The notes beneath the pieces are model-generated. The model was not told the origin of the DNA. It saw nothing but the letters and a program-made list of their open reading frames with translations, and did no database searches. The position numbers and the translations under genes are program-made. Positions 1 through 14,256 of a stretch of DNA of 64,000 nucleotides are shown here, in pieces (within the stretch, counting starts at the first letter, position 1; every line of letters begins with the position of its first letter). Origin of the DNA: Crotophaga sulcirostris (Eukaryota > Chordata > Aves > Cuculiformes > Crotophagidae); the NCBI GenBank assembly GCA_013397455.1, contig VYZB01000145.1, positions 738,843-802,842 on the forward strand, given 5' to 3'.

Positions 1-3000
1 TGAATCATAACCCAGATCTTTCATGTAGGGCATCTTTTAACTTTGCTTATGAGTGGATTGCTATCTGGTGATCTAGTGATCTTCAGAGTAGAAAAGCTGA
101 AGAGAAAAAAGAATAGGGAAAGAGAAAAAACATACAATGCTGTCAAGACTAAATGCTTCACTAATAGCCAATAACTGTGTCCACACAACTGGTGCTACTT
201 CTTAATCAATAATATGCACTGATAAAAAAGGAGATTATGTAATCCAGTGTGGCAATCCCAAAATATTTACTCAACCATCTGTTTGCTTTTATAGTAGCAA
301 CCAATCTAGACTTCTATTTGCAAACTGTGAACAAAGATGAAACACTGAAATATCTGTGAAGTTTTCTTTTTTGTTGTTGTTGTCTTTCTTTTTTCCTTTT
401 GGAAATACTTTCCTCAACTATTGGTTTAGTAAATGAATGCACGTTTAAACTGTAAGCATCATGTACAATGGTTGTATAAACTAGCCAGAGTCATTTTGAT
501 TACAGGAATGCCAGCAAAGCTCTGAGAACTAAAGCAGATCCTAAATCTAGCTTTAATTGTCCTGGCCATGTGGGCACAAACACGGAGACACGGTGCCATC
601 TCTTCTGCATTGCTTGCCCAGCCTGCCTGGAAAAGAGAGATCAGGAAAGGACAGACTGGCATAATCCCTCATGCTGGGTTCTCGGGAACACCATGAAAAA
701 AGAGATTCAAACTCTGTAATACTGTGGGCCAGCTAGCAGAGTAAGGAAAATATTGGCGAAGGAACAGCTTTGGTTTTAGAACAGCCCGGAGGCTTTTATT
801 TTTGTCAGGCAGTGAGAGTAAAGACAGTTGATAGATGCTGTTTAGATTAGTCAGCTTCGATGCTCTTTTTTTAATACTGAGGATTGCTTTAAGTAAATAT
901 TTTTATTCTTTGTTTTTCTTTTTTTTTCCCATAGAGGAACTTTATTTAGGACTTAACAGATGGGTTAAGGGTGGTCACCTGGTGATGATCAATAGAGCAA
1001 CTCTTGTTTTTTCAGGAACGTAATTTAGAGAGGAGTGTGTACAATTGGCCTGTGTGACCATCATGTTTGTAAGAAAGCCAAAACTGATACATGACTTGAA
1101 ATATTTTACTGTTTTCCATGAGCTCTTAATACAGAGAGGAGAAAGTGAAGGACAGACTGGACAAATGTGTGTGATCTCATATAGCTGTGAAAAGAGACCA
1201 TGTTGCAGGGACACCCCCCAGTATGTAAGGAAACAATAGTTGTGTGAAAGAAAGCAAAACATTGTAAACTTCTAGGATGGTCTGCAGCCAGTAAGTGGCA
1301 ATTCTGCTTACTGAAATAGAATAGGCAGCGTGTTCTGAACAGGAGAAAATTACCAAAAGGAGCAACTGAATACATACTCTATAAAAAGTAAGGGTTTAAG
1401 TCCTGTGAATTTCTCATAGTTGAATCCAATATCACTTCAGAGAATGTAGAGCACTTGAAAACGCACAGTCTCAAAACCCTAGAAAATTCTGTTGTCACTT
1501 TTCCATCCGCACTCCCCATCTGATTTTGTCTAAGATTCATATTTTAAATTTTAAGTAAAAATAATACTGTCAGCTATATAAAAATAAAAAAAAAGGAACT
1601 AGATTTCCTTGCAAGCAGCACTATAAGTGGAAGAAACCATTTTTTTAAAAAAAGGTCTGGTATATCTAGCACTGTTTATTATGTAATGGTCAAATTTGCA
1701 TAATGTTTTCTACCTGGTAGTGAAAATACATTAATCCCTTTTTTTGCCCAAATCTGTTTGTGGCGGATTTCTGGAAGGGAATTTTCTGGGACTGGTTAAA
1801 CTGCAAGACTACTTTTAAGGGCTTCATAAAAGGTAACTAGGAAAAACAAACTCCCCGTTGGCAGACTTTTATTTGCCTTACAGGGGTTGGCATATCTTCT
1901 GTTTAAAATGTGCAGGTGTCTGCATATTAAAAAAAAAAAAAGAAAGAAAAAATATGCATTGTGTGGTTTCATTGTTGTATTTTAAGCACTAACTCCATTG
2001 TGCAGTGTCTGGATTACAAATAAACATTCATTGTTCTCTGCTTGTGTCCCAATATGCAGGCTCAGAGTCCCCACCAGAGATCCATTGAAGTTCATTAGCT
2101 CTGATTGTAGCTTCCAAGTTTGTTGGGTAATTGATTAAAAAAAAGAAAGAAAGAAAAGGAGAAGAGGCCTGAGCTGAACTGCCAGACATTAATCTGTTTA
2201 AGTTCTCAAAGATAGGGAGTGAGACCTGCACAGAAACTCAGAAAGAACATCTGTATACTGAACGTTTTCTCACACGTCAGTGCTCTCACAGGTTAGCATG
2301 TTGGAAGATACTTTGCAGTTCTGCACTGAATGAAATTTTAAGGAAAACAGAACTCCCCAGATAAGAATATGAAGGAAGTGGGCAAATTCCTCTGTTTTCC
2401 TTCCATCCACCCTCCTACAATTAGATGGCCCTCAAACATTCTCCTCCTGCATAAATTTTTTTGAAAGATCAGTTTGAGGTGGCCCTGTGTGCTGTGTTCT
2501 CATAGAGCTCTGAAATGTTCTACCACGGAGAAGCTCTGCACGCACAAGTCTCCTCTGGTGCCTGACTTCATTGTCAATCTGGGGCCTAAATGTTTTTTTT
2601 CAGCCCACATTGCTGCATTGAAGGTAACTTTTGATACAGATTTTATTGTACTTCAGCTTTTAGAAACCTTTCTCTGCCTCCGTGCTCACAAAACAATTCA
2701 TTGTTTCAGCTGGGATCGGCAAAAATAAGCGTTAAGTTGGGTGACTGGATGAGTGTATGGAGGGAAGAATCTTTAACGTACAAATTACCTGCTTCTTCCT
2801 GCAGCCTGTCTAACTGTTTTGGTGGACTTGATGAGCTCTTAGATGGGCTGGCATACCTCCCTCTAACAGTGAAAAAATTTTTTGAAAATAGTCCTAATCT
2901 TCCTGTCTAGGATCTTGCCATTGCCATTGTATCTGAGCACTTCCCAAGTGTCGAAACAACAATGATATCTCTCTCTTCCTTCCCCGCCGGGGATGGAAAC

Positions 3001-6000
3001 AGTTAGTTTGTTCTTTCCTCGTAAGGGATCTTAAATGGGGTCAGAGAGCCAGGGTGGTTAACAATATGGTTTTGTGCCTTAGCTGGATGGGTGGATTTCG
3101 TACCCATTGTTGCCTTTTTCCTGCTTTGTGGTGGTTGCACGCTGGCTTGGCAGCTTCCCTTCCTAGCCATTGGCACAACTCAAAAAGAGGAAAGAGAGGC
3201 TTTAAGTGGCTTTTAAAAGTGAGGCTGGGAAGAGGTGAGATGTTGCATGAAGCAGACTGATAAGGAAGAGGCTCGATGAAGCGGTCAGATATAGGAGTTT
3301 TAAAAAGCTAAAATCAGATCTCCTGAAAAGAATTTATTGCAGTACCAAGAGATCATGTATTTGTCTCTTATGAAGCCCCACAGGAATTGCCTGTGGTGCA
3401 GAGAACGATGTGAAAAGCGTAGTAGCAAGGAAGGGGAGTTAATTCTTGCACAAACCAGTGGGGAGAGAGTCATACGCCGAACTGGATGGGCAGATGTGCA
3501 CGGTGGAGGACATACAGCTAGGGCCAGGACCCAGCTTCTGCTGCACTTTGGTGCTGTCGTGTAACTTCTCCCAAAGACAGCAACTCTAGCAGAGTCCTAG
3601 TAGGCAGGTCATGCTGCCTGAAGGTGACTCTGAAAATACTTGTGGGACAAATAAAAATCTAAAAATTTCGTTGCTGAGAATATGCTCAGCCAAAGGGTTT
3701 TTTATTTATTTACTTAGCTCAAAAGCACCTTTTGTGACCTTGTAACGTCTGCATGAATGCTCTGAGAGGTTTCATCCTTTACTCCTCTGAGAGAGGCTTG
3801 ATGGCAGAAGGCAAGTAGCAGAGGAAGGACAGGGTGGTGCTGAGAGGCTCCAGCCAGAGGACTGTGGGGCACAGGATGGATTTGCCTCATAAAGGCAGGA
3901 TACGACGTTGGGTCAAACACGTGCTGGTTGCATGAGCAGATCAGAGCAGCATCACATCCTCAAGAATTAAGTTTTGTTAGGCTTTTCGACGTGTGTGAAA
4001 TGCAGGGGTTTTACACTTCTTTTGGAAGATATTTCTGTTCACTATGCATCTGCCTTGACCCTCCATACAAACAGCAAGAGCAGCACGACCAAGTGTAACA
4101 ATGCAGCACTAGGTGTGATGTTCCCTCTACGGTCAGTAATTCTGCAGGTTTTTTAATGCAGTGAGTATTTACAGTGTAAGTTGGTGCCAGAACTACAGGC
4201 ATATTATTGCTAGAACAGTCGACAGCAGAAAGCTAAAAATACCAATGGCCAAAATTTACTATTGGGTTAAGTCAGAGAACTGTGTTATTTTTTTGAGGGA
4301 CTCTTGTCATGCATAACTAAATTACCAGCATACACTGCTTGACGTCCGGCCATACAAGCCCTTTGTTTTCTCAGTTTTTGTAGTAAAGGATTCCTCCACA
4401 TCTGCCTTCTTTCTTTCAGGAAGGAAAGTACCTGGCCTTTGAGAGCTTTTTATTTCCCTCTTTTTTCTCCATTTATTTTTCAACCCTTCCTTGGTTTCTG
4501 TCACCTTTGGTTCACAGAAGCTGATGTCCTTAATAGCTGTCAATGCACAGGATGCCCCAGTGCTAGCTGGTGATTGATGGGTCCTTTACTGAACCCATGT
4601 TGTCTTTCTACATCCCCTTCCCTTTCCGTGTTTCATTTCCCTTTCCCCTTGACCACACAGTGGCATCCAAACTGGATATCTTTGGCACTGCTTTGGCTTT
4701 AAAAATACTTCAAATTTACGTGTTTTGGGAGTTCTGGGAAGAGAAGGAGGATGCTTGAGGGCTTTTATGTTCCTCTTATTTTCTGCTAAAGTTTGAATTT
4801 CCTTGAATTCCCATGGGAAAGAGAACAACTTTCACAAGGAACAGCTTTGCCAGACTGACAGGGAGTTAGATCTGGAGAACTTGCACAAATATTCCCCTGT
4901 ACTGTGAACGCAGCAGTCAGAATATCTGCTGTAATCTCCTTCATCTTGCAGTTCAGAGTTTTTTTTATTCAGGCTGCAAAAAGTGTTTACTTCAATATCA
5001 AAAGAGATGGGAAAATAAATGTATCCACCTCTTACTGGTCTTCTAAAGCCTTCCTTCTTGCAGCTGGCCAGGCAGTGGTGTCATCTCTCTCCTTTTCCAG
5101 AGAGCTCTGCCCAGTGTATGTTAGAGATATTTTTCTGTAGGTACCTCCTGTCTCAGTTTTGCTAGCTAGACTCAGGTCCATTCTTCCACTTTCATTTTGG
5201 CTTTGGATTTGGTTCATATATTTTTTTTCTTCCATAAAGTGTAGCCAGAATATGAGAGGCAGTTCTTCCCACATCACTCCCTGTGTTAGTCTCCCCCTAA
5301 TGATCACAACAGCCTGGTTGGCTGGCAAAACCCCTCATCTGACAATCATTTTCAATTGTTTAATTTATGTTATTGCAACGCTCTAAACAGTTTCCACACA
5401 CCCAAACTTTGGTTACGTTGTCTGTTGAACACTGGTGCTGATGAGACACTCTTGGGAAGGGAGAGTTTTTAAACCAGCCCTTTCCCACCTCCATAACTCT
5501 GTGATAGCATGAAAGAAATCGAAAGCTGATTTATACAGCTCGAGAATATTTATCTTTTTGTAGCAATCTTTATGTGGCTGTGATAGCAGAGAATTCTTCT
5601 GGGAGCATGGACTAACCTGTGCAGTATTTTGGGCAAAACTGCTCATGGCAGAAAAAGAAGTGTCTCCTGACCACTCTGTTTTCATGTGGTGGAAAACGAT
5701 GTTGGCCATTACTTGTTGACAAAGGTGCTGCCTTGATCCTTTCGGCCTTGGGAGACCAAGAGCAGAAGTACCAAGAACTTAACATGGCTCAGTTACAGGC
5801 AGTTACTTGCTACACTGGATAACATAATCGAGACAGCTTTTTTTCCCTACCTACATATTAGTTTTGGTTAATAGTTCAGGAGGATGATCCAGAAAATAAC
5901 CCTTTGCTTTAGTAATGTCAGCAAATGTTCATTTATGTTCACAGAATTCAGTGCAGACTGAAGCTCACTCAAATAATAAATATAATTCCTTCACACATGC

Positions 6001-9000
6001 GTGTGTGTTTTCTACAGCTTATTGTATTTATCAGCATATGTATTTAAAATAACACTACACAGAAATGCTAGTCCAAGCTTTTATTTCTTGGGCATGATTC
6101 AACTTAACCCTTCTCCCTGTGGTGGGCTGTTTCTACACACCATTCCCACAGGACTTCCCTCTCTTGAGACCTGTCATAATCTCCATAAATATTAGGGTAA
6201 ACTATTCTGATCACTCATAACCACTGAGCGTTTCCCAGGTGGAAAACCACCTGTTCATTTGTATGTGGGGGAGATGCAGCAAAACCATTCCTGCTAGCCT
6301 GACACAATAAATATTGTTTTGTTAGGCTTAAAATTAGTCCCCTAAAGCATACAAAGAACAGAGGAAAATTCTGAGAGTATGGCTGTTATACACACCTGTC
6401 TTGGTCTGCATCCGAATTTGATAAATGCTGATGCTAAACTTGTGAGATTGAATAGGGAATACACAGCTGACCCACTGAAACAAGGCAAGGACCTGCCCTA
6501 CAGGAGCAGTTTGAATTCAGGTTCCTCCTTTAGGACTGAGTGGCCGTTTTAGCAGACAGAAAGCTTAGACACGACTGACCCTGTACGTTCCTAACTTGCA
6601 CAACATGGAATAAAATAGATCAGCTTAAATGCTTTGTGTTAGCAGCTCCCCTGATGTGCCTTACGTTGGAGTTGCGGTCGGCTAACAGGTAGTCAGTTCT
6701 GCCTGACTGAGGTACCACCCTAGATGGTGGTAACTCATTGTCTGGGTGTGAACCCCAGGTAATGTAGCAAGAATGGCCTATGTTTAGAGGAGTGGGTTAG
6801 CAAACAAGGCTCTTTAAAGGCATTTCTTACAGGTAATTCTGCTGTAAGAGCTCTCTGAGATGAAGGTTCCCTAGCACTGATGAGCAGAGGTTAGTTGACA
6901 AAAAATAAGAAAACACTTTTATGAAAGGTAACAATCCACTAGATAAAAGCACTGCTTTGAAACCTGGAAAAGAATAAATATACCTGATAACTCACAGCTG
7001 TATTTTTCACTCTTAAAATTCTGTCTGAGATTTTCCAACACTAACAGATTTTTTCAAGTCTAACTAATAGCTCCCCAAATACGTATTACATAAGTTATGT
7101 AAAAGCATATTTTATTCTAGCTTTGATTCTGTTGTTACCCTGTGTTCAAATGACAGAATGCGAGGGAGGTGACGTAGCATCAGCCGTGTAATCCTGCCGT
7201 GATCCTTTGTTAAGTAATCCAGAACACCAAAGGACAGCAGGAGGAATCTACTTTATAGAAATTTTATCCCAGTGGTCACTCTCAGGCATCTCTGCTTTAG
7301 GTCTTCAGCCTGTTGATCAGGTTTGGAGATCTGTTGCTCTTCGTGCATCTTGGCTTTTACCCTCATCCTCTAGGCCACCTCTGGATCATGTTAATTGATT
7401 TTGTACGTGTTCTGTTGTGGGTTTATTTTTTTTTTAATCAGGCTATTTTACATTAAATGTCTAATTCAGATTTAATAATGTAAGTTTCAGCAGTCAGATT
7501 TAAATATCTGGGCCGTAGTGTTCATACTGCACTGAAATATGGAATCTGTTCTCACTAACAAGGCAGTTTTTCACACATTGAAGGAATATGTTGAATGCTG
7601 GATCTGTTATATTCTTAAAGTACTGGATCTCTCCCCTACTCAGAGCAGTAGTCCTTGATATATATTACAATTCAACAGTAAAATATTGAAACATTATCGA
7701 ATCACATGGATTCTTCCCATGCTTCAGTTCTATAAAACACCAAAAAAATAAAGCTCAATTGGCCCCTTGAGCCTGAGGCAATAACTCATCAATGCTGTTA
7801 AAAGAGAATGTGTCTTAAAGTGCTAACATCATTTTTTAGCTTAATATATCCTCTACAAGTAATTGAGGGTAGGAAAAAAACCAACACTGCCCAAAATAAG
7901 CGTATATAGCATGCACTGCCTATTCCTTCTCCATGTGCTCTGGGGTTTAATGTATGGCACTGTCTGTGTCTCTGCTCAGAGCTTGTATAAAGCCAATATG
8001 TCTATTAGGCTTCCATAAACTCTGTTTATACAGTCTCCTGGACCTCTACAGGAGGCATTTAATTTACTGATAAATACCTTGGCTCTTTCTAGCTAAACGA
8101 TAGAATTCTGTGGTTCAGTAAAACTGAGGTAATAACATCTTGATTAAAAAGTGGAATAGTTGGTACTTTAAGAAACTATTTAGGAAAAATAAAACTATAT
8201 AAGGTAGAATTTCTAGTGAAATAATAGGCAATGCTGTACCAAAAGTATCTTTAAAAATCGACATTACTGGGTGATTAGGCTTTGTTTTTTAGAGTATAGA
8301 GTACTGAGTTGTTTGTGTATATTGATGCAATTTTCAAAGTCAATAAATAGTGCATCAGCTCCTGCGTGGAAAGAGGATGTTGCAGAAACAATTATGACAT
8401 GATGCGATAACCCCTTCTTTAAAAAAAAAAAAAATAAAAGAAAGGGAAAAAGCAAAGCAGAACAATACTGCAGTGTTCTGGCCATCAGGAAACCACGACA
8501 ATGCTCCCACCTTTTTCCTGTGACTTACCCAGAGTTCCTTCCAGGCGACAGAGATAACTGATAATGCTGCGGACTGGATCCTGTGCCAAATGAAAATAGA
8601 GTAATTATTTTTGTTAAAATTATATCTGATTAAAAATGGATCTTTGCAACACCCTTTCCATTCACCCTTTCCACCCGTTCTTTGTAGCTTTAAACATTGC
8701 ATATTTTCTTAGTGCAACTGCTACTTCATCAGAGGACAAGCACAAAAAATTACTTTATTTCATAGATTCACATCTCATAAGCTAACTGTGATTTAATAAG
8801 AAGTTTATTCATGTCTATTTCTATTGCAAAAAAACCCCCACAAAACCTGTTTTATGGTTCTCTGGGACTTGATTTGCCAGTAATGCCTTCCAAAGTGCAT
8901 TTGATGTAGGGAAACTGTCTCATTTCACAGTATTTGAAGTGCATTTGTAGTCCTGTCCATGTGAATATTCGACCGTGCATGTGTGCCTTTATGGGAACCC

Positions 9001-12000
9001 CTCTGTTCTGGGTGCACCCATGGGGGTGTGTTCTGCCCTGCCCCTCTGTCCAGGGTGGAATTGGGGCTCCTCTCCAGCCAAGACTGTGGCAGCATGCGTG
9101 TTTTAGTTTTAGAGGTCCTTGGTCTGTCCCCTAAAAAAAGGCCACACTTAATACCTGTTTAGGACTGGTGTTCAGTTGAAATCCCCACTCACTGGAGGGC
9201 TCTGCAAAACTGCCTTTGTGGAATGCAGCGTGGATTAGGAGCTGGCTGCAGCATCACCCTGCAAAGAAACTCCTTGCCTCCAGCTTGCTGGGTGAGAAGG
9301 GGCCTCTCTGGTGTGGGTGAGTGATGCTGGGGTCCATGGGAACTTGCTGTTGCTCCCATGAGCACACACCCACAGATATCTCATGCTCTCATTGCAGATA
9401 GGGAACTGTTTATAGTCCCTTGTTTTTAGCTCTGCTCACTCAGGGCATTTTGCAGGGTTATTTATGCTTCAGCCTGTACTTAACAGCCAAGTTATTTTTT
9501 TTCTGACTGGCTACTAATGAAGAATAAGTCAATTTATCCTCATCAGTTAAATTATAAATACAGAGAAAATAGAGTAAAAATGTCACCACGTGGAGATAGC
9601 TTTGCTTTCTTCCATTCCCTAAATCCTAGTTTATATAAACGGAGATAAATATTTATTAAAAATGCTGGGCACAGTAACTCAGTTTTTTAAATTATTTGGA
9701 TTAGCTTGTGAGATTTAACTATTTAACACAGTTTGGTACCTTGCTAAATAGATTTGCTCTATACAGCTATGCCTTCCACTAGGTTTTAAACCAAATGTGT
9801 TTTATTTGAGCTCTCTAAGAAAGAAACTAGTGAACCACCAAAAAGGAAAAAAGATGTCAGAAGAAGGTTAACTTTCATAGTCTATATCGTGATTAAAAAA
9901 AAACAAAAAGTCTTGCTTACAGGCCAAAACTTGGCCCCAGACCAAATGGGATTGAAGGGGACAGACAGGAGGGACTTCTGTGCCCCCGAAACAAGAGGAG
10001 GGTGTGAAGGGGTGTCAGTGCAGGTGTGCCAGTCTCCCATCTCACCTGAACGCGTGTCTTGGGGGGCTGTGAGGAGTGAGGCAGCTGATACTTAATCAAA
10101 GCTTTTCTCAGAGGGGATGAAATTGAAATCAGTGCCAGGGCTTCCATATATTTCAGAGGAACAGGGTTAAACGTTCTATTACGTGCCCTGGAGGTTGTTC
10201 TCTTCTGTGACCACCTTGTGCCATCCCAACCTCATAGCTGCTACTTCTGCTGCAATAAGTGTGCAAGCCAGAGGAGTTTGTATAATTTATTTTTTTTTCC
10301 TAAAAAATACAGTGAGGGATTTCAGCATTTTCTGATGTTTTTAATAATTAATTGTCAAAAAGCACAACAAAAATAGATGGAGCAGTAAAGCAAATTTGCA
10401 AGCCATTGAAGTAAAGAGCTGCAAATAGAGGCAATGCCTGTATTCTACCTTCAGCTATCAGTATAAAACTCATCAAAGTAAACCAGTTTTATTTAGACAT
10501 CTGGAAAATGTACTTTGACAAACATCCACTTGATGACTGTCAGTGTCTTATAAAGAGACTTTGATATCAAAGTTTCTCAGAAACTGTCAGAATAAATCGT
10601 AGTTTTTTTTATGACAGAAGGATGTTTCTTAGCCATGATTTGTATTGTCTGGTTGATATGTTTTTAGTACCTTATTACAAAAGATTATTTTTACAAATGT
10701 TTTTGTATCTACTTGTACAAAATAATGTGACATTTAGAAGATATTTTCAGAAGTTAAGCAAACTAGAAAAGCAGAATCTGTATTCTTGCTCCTTCCAGCA
10801 CTGTTAATTGCTCTGTCCCTGAGGTTAATGGATAGCAACTTTAAGACTTTGTATTTTGGATAGACTCGCAGAGCTTAGGTAATCTATCAAAACCCTTTTT
10901 CAAGCAGATGAAAGAGAATATGCTAATCATGTGCTTCGAATGATACTCTTTCCTTGTATTTATGCTACTAAAATATATAGGAACAAGGTAAAACACTGTT
11001 GATTCTGCTACATATTTTACCCTTCCTACAAGTGGCTTTTCATGGGCCATATCCAGCAGACCTCACTGTAGGTACAAGGATGTTCAAAGCTGAAGTTATG
11101 ACTGCAGATATCCAAACCCTTTTTTTTCTTTTTCTTTTTTTTTTTTTAAGAAAAAACCCTGAAACAGAAATGTGGTGTTGCCTTGCAGTGTTACTGGAGA
11201 TGCTGAATACATTAAAACAGGAAGATGAGAGGAATGCCTTGTGGGGACTTCTTGTAAACATGCAGCATGATTGCTTTTTATTGGAGAAGGCATTTCTGTG
11301 ATGTTCTGCGCGGTGCTGTAGTGCCATAGATATGTTGAAAATGATATGAAAGCCTTAACTATTTAATTCTTGTAATCCATCTGAGAGCACTAAGTGATTA
11401 TTTGCAGTTTATCCCAGTGTGGAATCTGGTCTCAGTTGCATAAGCCAGCCCTGCAAGGCCTTGCTGGAGACAGTGATGCCCATTCACGTGGGTGGCAAAA
11501 CTTCTCTAGGAAATTAAGAAGAGGGCTGGCAAGTTACTCCTGGGCAAACAGAAAATTCTGCAAGAGATGTGCAGTTTAAACTAGTTGGAGGAATAGCGGT
11601 GTACTGGCTTGATGGCCACAAGGATGCTCACACTGCTTTAGTTTTAAACACCAAATTTAGGAGCATAGTTCCCTGTCAGTGGGAAATGGAAGTTCTTCAT
11701 ATAGAAGAATCGGAGCAAGATACAAACTGAATTTTAGGTTTACATGTAAATCTCTAGGCTCCCCTTTTCAGCCTTACTCGGATAATCCGGTATTTACTTA
11801 AATGCAGGTTTCTGCACAATTCTTTTTGCAGTACCAGAGACGCCGTGGTGTATCTCATTGTCCTGATTTGACTCCAGGATGGCTAAACAAGGATCCATTT
11901 CGCTTCTAAAATACTGCCCTATTTCAGAGCAGTCGCTGGTGATACAGGGCATCGCGTGATTCCCACGTTTAAGGGTGGGTGCCCAGGGCATCACAGCCAT

Positions 12001-13518
12001 CAGCCTGCTGGGACACAGCTAGGGCTGGCTGCAGTCTGAACACTGGACTAAGTGAATTAAAAGGGAGGCTACTTCTGCATTTCAAAATCCATTTTTTCTG
12101 ATTTTTTTTTTTCAAGTATCCTTCCATATTTTGGGTCAACCTGACATGGTGCTCCAGGAGAACCAAGTTCAGCTCCCAGTCTGAGCCAAATGGCAGCTGG
12201 AGTCTGCTTTTGCCTGGAGGCTAAAAGATCGTGTGCTCTGTTGTCTCTGCTATTTCTTAGCCTGTATGGATTTTTACAAGTTTGCACAATGCTTAGTCTG
12301 GAAGTGCTTGAGGAAATGAAAAGAAATACTCAGTAACTTAAAATTTAACTGGAATGAGGCAAAGTTTATTTAGGAAGGGGCTGGAGAGTCACTGGAAATA
12401 AGCATACGCTGCTGAACTTCATCACGCAAGGCAAGGCTGTGAGCTATTTTGACTAGCAGGAGAAGTTTTTAAAGCTGTAGGTAAGGTTCTGCAAAAATAG
12501 CCTGAATCTTTGTGGTAGGGGTGTCATGGTTTATATTCCCCAGTTTGAGCTCATGACCTTGTATTTCTAGCAAGGAGTTCCTTTCAGCTGAAGTAGGTTA
12601 CTTGCCTTGACCCTAAGGATGGTGTTCTTCCTCCTTACCTCCATGTCCTTCTTGAGGGAAGAGGCCTTCTCTGCTGGTCATTTTATTTTAATTTCAAATG
12701 TGGGAGAGAACTAGTATCCTTATTTCCATTTTGGGGGGATTGGGATTTTTTTGTTTGATTGGGTTTTTTTCCAGAAATGATCTTAAATTGTTTGTTTTGG
12801 CAATTGATTTCTGAGAAAGGATCTGTGAGAGCAATTGCTACTATTATATTAGCTTCCTCCAACTGATTTGTAGCCCCACCCCTGTCACCTCCTTTCCCTG
12901 CTGTTCCTTGTCTTGACTGTTCACCCTCTGGTTTCTTTTGGGTTGTTTTTTTTTTATTACTTATCGCTTTTTGTTGTCCTTTCAGTTACGATTTTTTTTC
13001 ATCCATCAACTCATTGCTTTTCTAAGCCCAACCTAGAAACTGCAGCAGTTTGCATCTCCACTCATTCAGCTGCACAGAGATTTAAATCAGCTTCCAGCTG
13101 TTTGTCAGCTGGTTTTCACCTTCCTTTCCCTCTGCACGACCAACCTGTGTCTTTCCAAATTCTGATTTTGGGCTATTCTTTTTTTCCCCCACCGTTTATG
13201 TTTAATTCCTGAATTAGGTAGAATAAAATCCTGGCTCTGCTGCGTGCTCTTTGCTACAGAGCAGTGCCCACATTTTTCATCCCTGTGACTCATAATGTAC
13301 AAAATTAGTGTCTGCTGAGCTGGAAGAGCAGGGAGAAGCTGCAGTTCCCCAGAAACACTGTTAGCAGGTGTAAGCCACTGCTGGCATGGAAGGGGTGACT
13401 TTCTTCTTTGCCCACCCTGCCTTTCTTCTGTTATGCCAGAAAAAGCATTTGTGTAACTTTCCAGATCAGGGAAAGACTTCAGGTAAAGCAACTGGGAATA
13501 ATAGAAGGCTAATTTGAT
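1..13518. other. Intron segment without recognised genes or interspersed repeats
   Basis: I see AT-rich unique-looking sequence with scattered A and T runs (for example near 1570-1600, 1930-1950, 8420-8435 and 11120-11150). Open frames on both strands are at most about 115 codons and overlap each other. No transposon, RNA gene or coding exon could be recognised. Confidence 0.6.
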
Positions 13519-13520
13519 TT

Positions 13521-13541
13521 TTGTTGTTGTTGTTGTTGTTG
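13521..13541. repeat. (TTG)7 microsatellite
   Basis: Seven perfect TTG units preceded by a few T residues. It is a simple trinucleotide repeat in the intron, likely length-polymorphic. Confidence 0.95.
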
Positions 13542-14034
13542 CAAATGCAAAGATTTATTTTTTAGTTGATTTTTTTCCTCCTTTTTAAGGAATTTCCATT
13601 AATTGTTTTTAAATTTTCTTTTCATGGATTCTGTGATGATAAAGAATGCTTAAATCCTGTGTTCACTGCCAGAGAAAATATGCAGAATTTTGTGTTATAA
13701 ACCTGTCCAGGCTTTCCTGTGGTAGCCAGAGACCTGCCAAAACACATAGATTCCCTGGAATTTCCCAAACCTCCAGTGAAATCTCACATCAGCTACAAAT
13801 CAGGAAAAAAAGAAAAAGCATTTTGTTTTTTCTTTTGCTACACCATTTAAAAAACAAAAGTTAATATCCCACAGAAGGATTCCCAGTTGGAAATTATTTG
13901 TCTTTAGTGGAAGGTGAGAAACTTGATGTAATCAGAGCATTATGTCAGCAACTGTAGCTAATGATGTAGTCTTAAAAAGACAGAGAATAAAATTTACCAT
14001 GGCTGTTTACATCTAAATCCAAACTAGTCTGCTT

Positions 14035-14069
14035 ATTTGAGTAAACTTTCATTTCAATTTGAGTAAACT
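14035..14069. repeat. Short direct repeat, ATTTGAGTAAACT twice
   Basis: The 13-mer ATTTGAGTAAACT occurs exactly at 14035-14047 and 14057-14069, spaced 22 bp start to start. Each copy contains GTAAAC, the core of forkhead-type binding sites. Function is unknown; it may be a chance or ancient local duplication. Confidence 0.7.
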
Positions 14070-14210
14070 GTTATCATTTTTAATAATTGTATATCTGATG
14101 CAAGTTTGTGCATTATGTGTTTGTCATGCAGAAAACTGAAGCTTTGCAGTTGGTACAAGTAAAGATATTTAGGAGTTCAAAGAGTTAAATTTTCAGTTTT
14201 TGATTGACCA

Positions 14211-14256
14211 GTATATATGCATATGCATGTATGTATATATATGCATATGTATACAC
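14211..14256. repeat. 46-bp alternating purine/pyrimidine tract (TA/TG/CA-rich)
   Basis: From the G at 14211 to the C at 14256 every base alternates purine and pyrimidine, built from TA, TG, CA and GC steps. It contains the palindrome ATATGCATAT twice. It looks like a decayed compound AT/TG dinucleotide microsatellite and could extrude a cruciform or adopt non-B DNA. Confidence 0.85.

Noticed and set aside
11100..11300. Overlapping frames on both strands near 11.0-11.3 kb as an antisense gene pair
   Set aside because: The open frames cross a long T run, giving Phe/Lys homopolymers. They have no domain and no splice signals consistent with coding.
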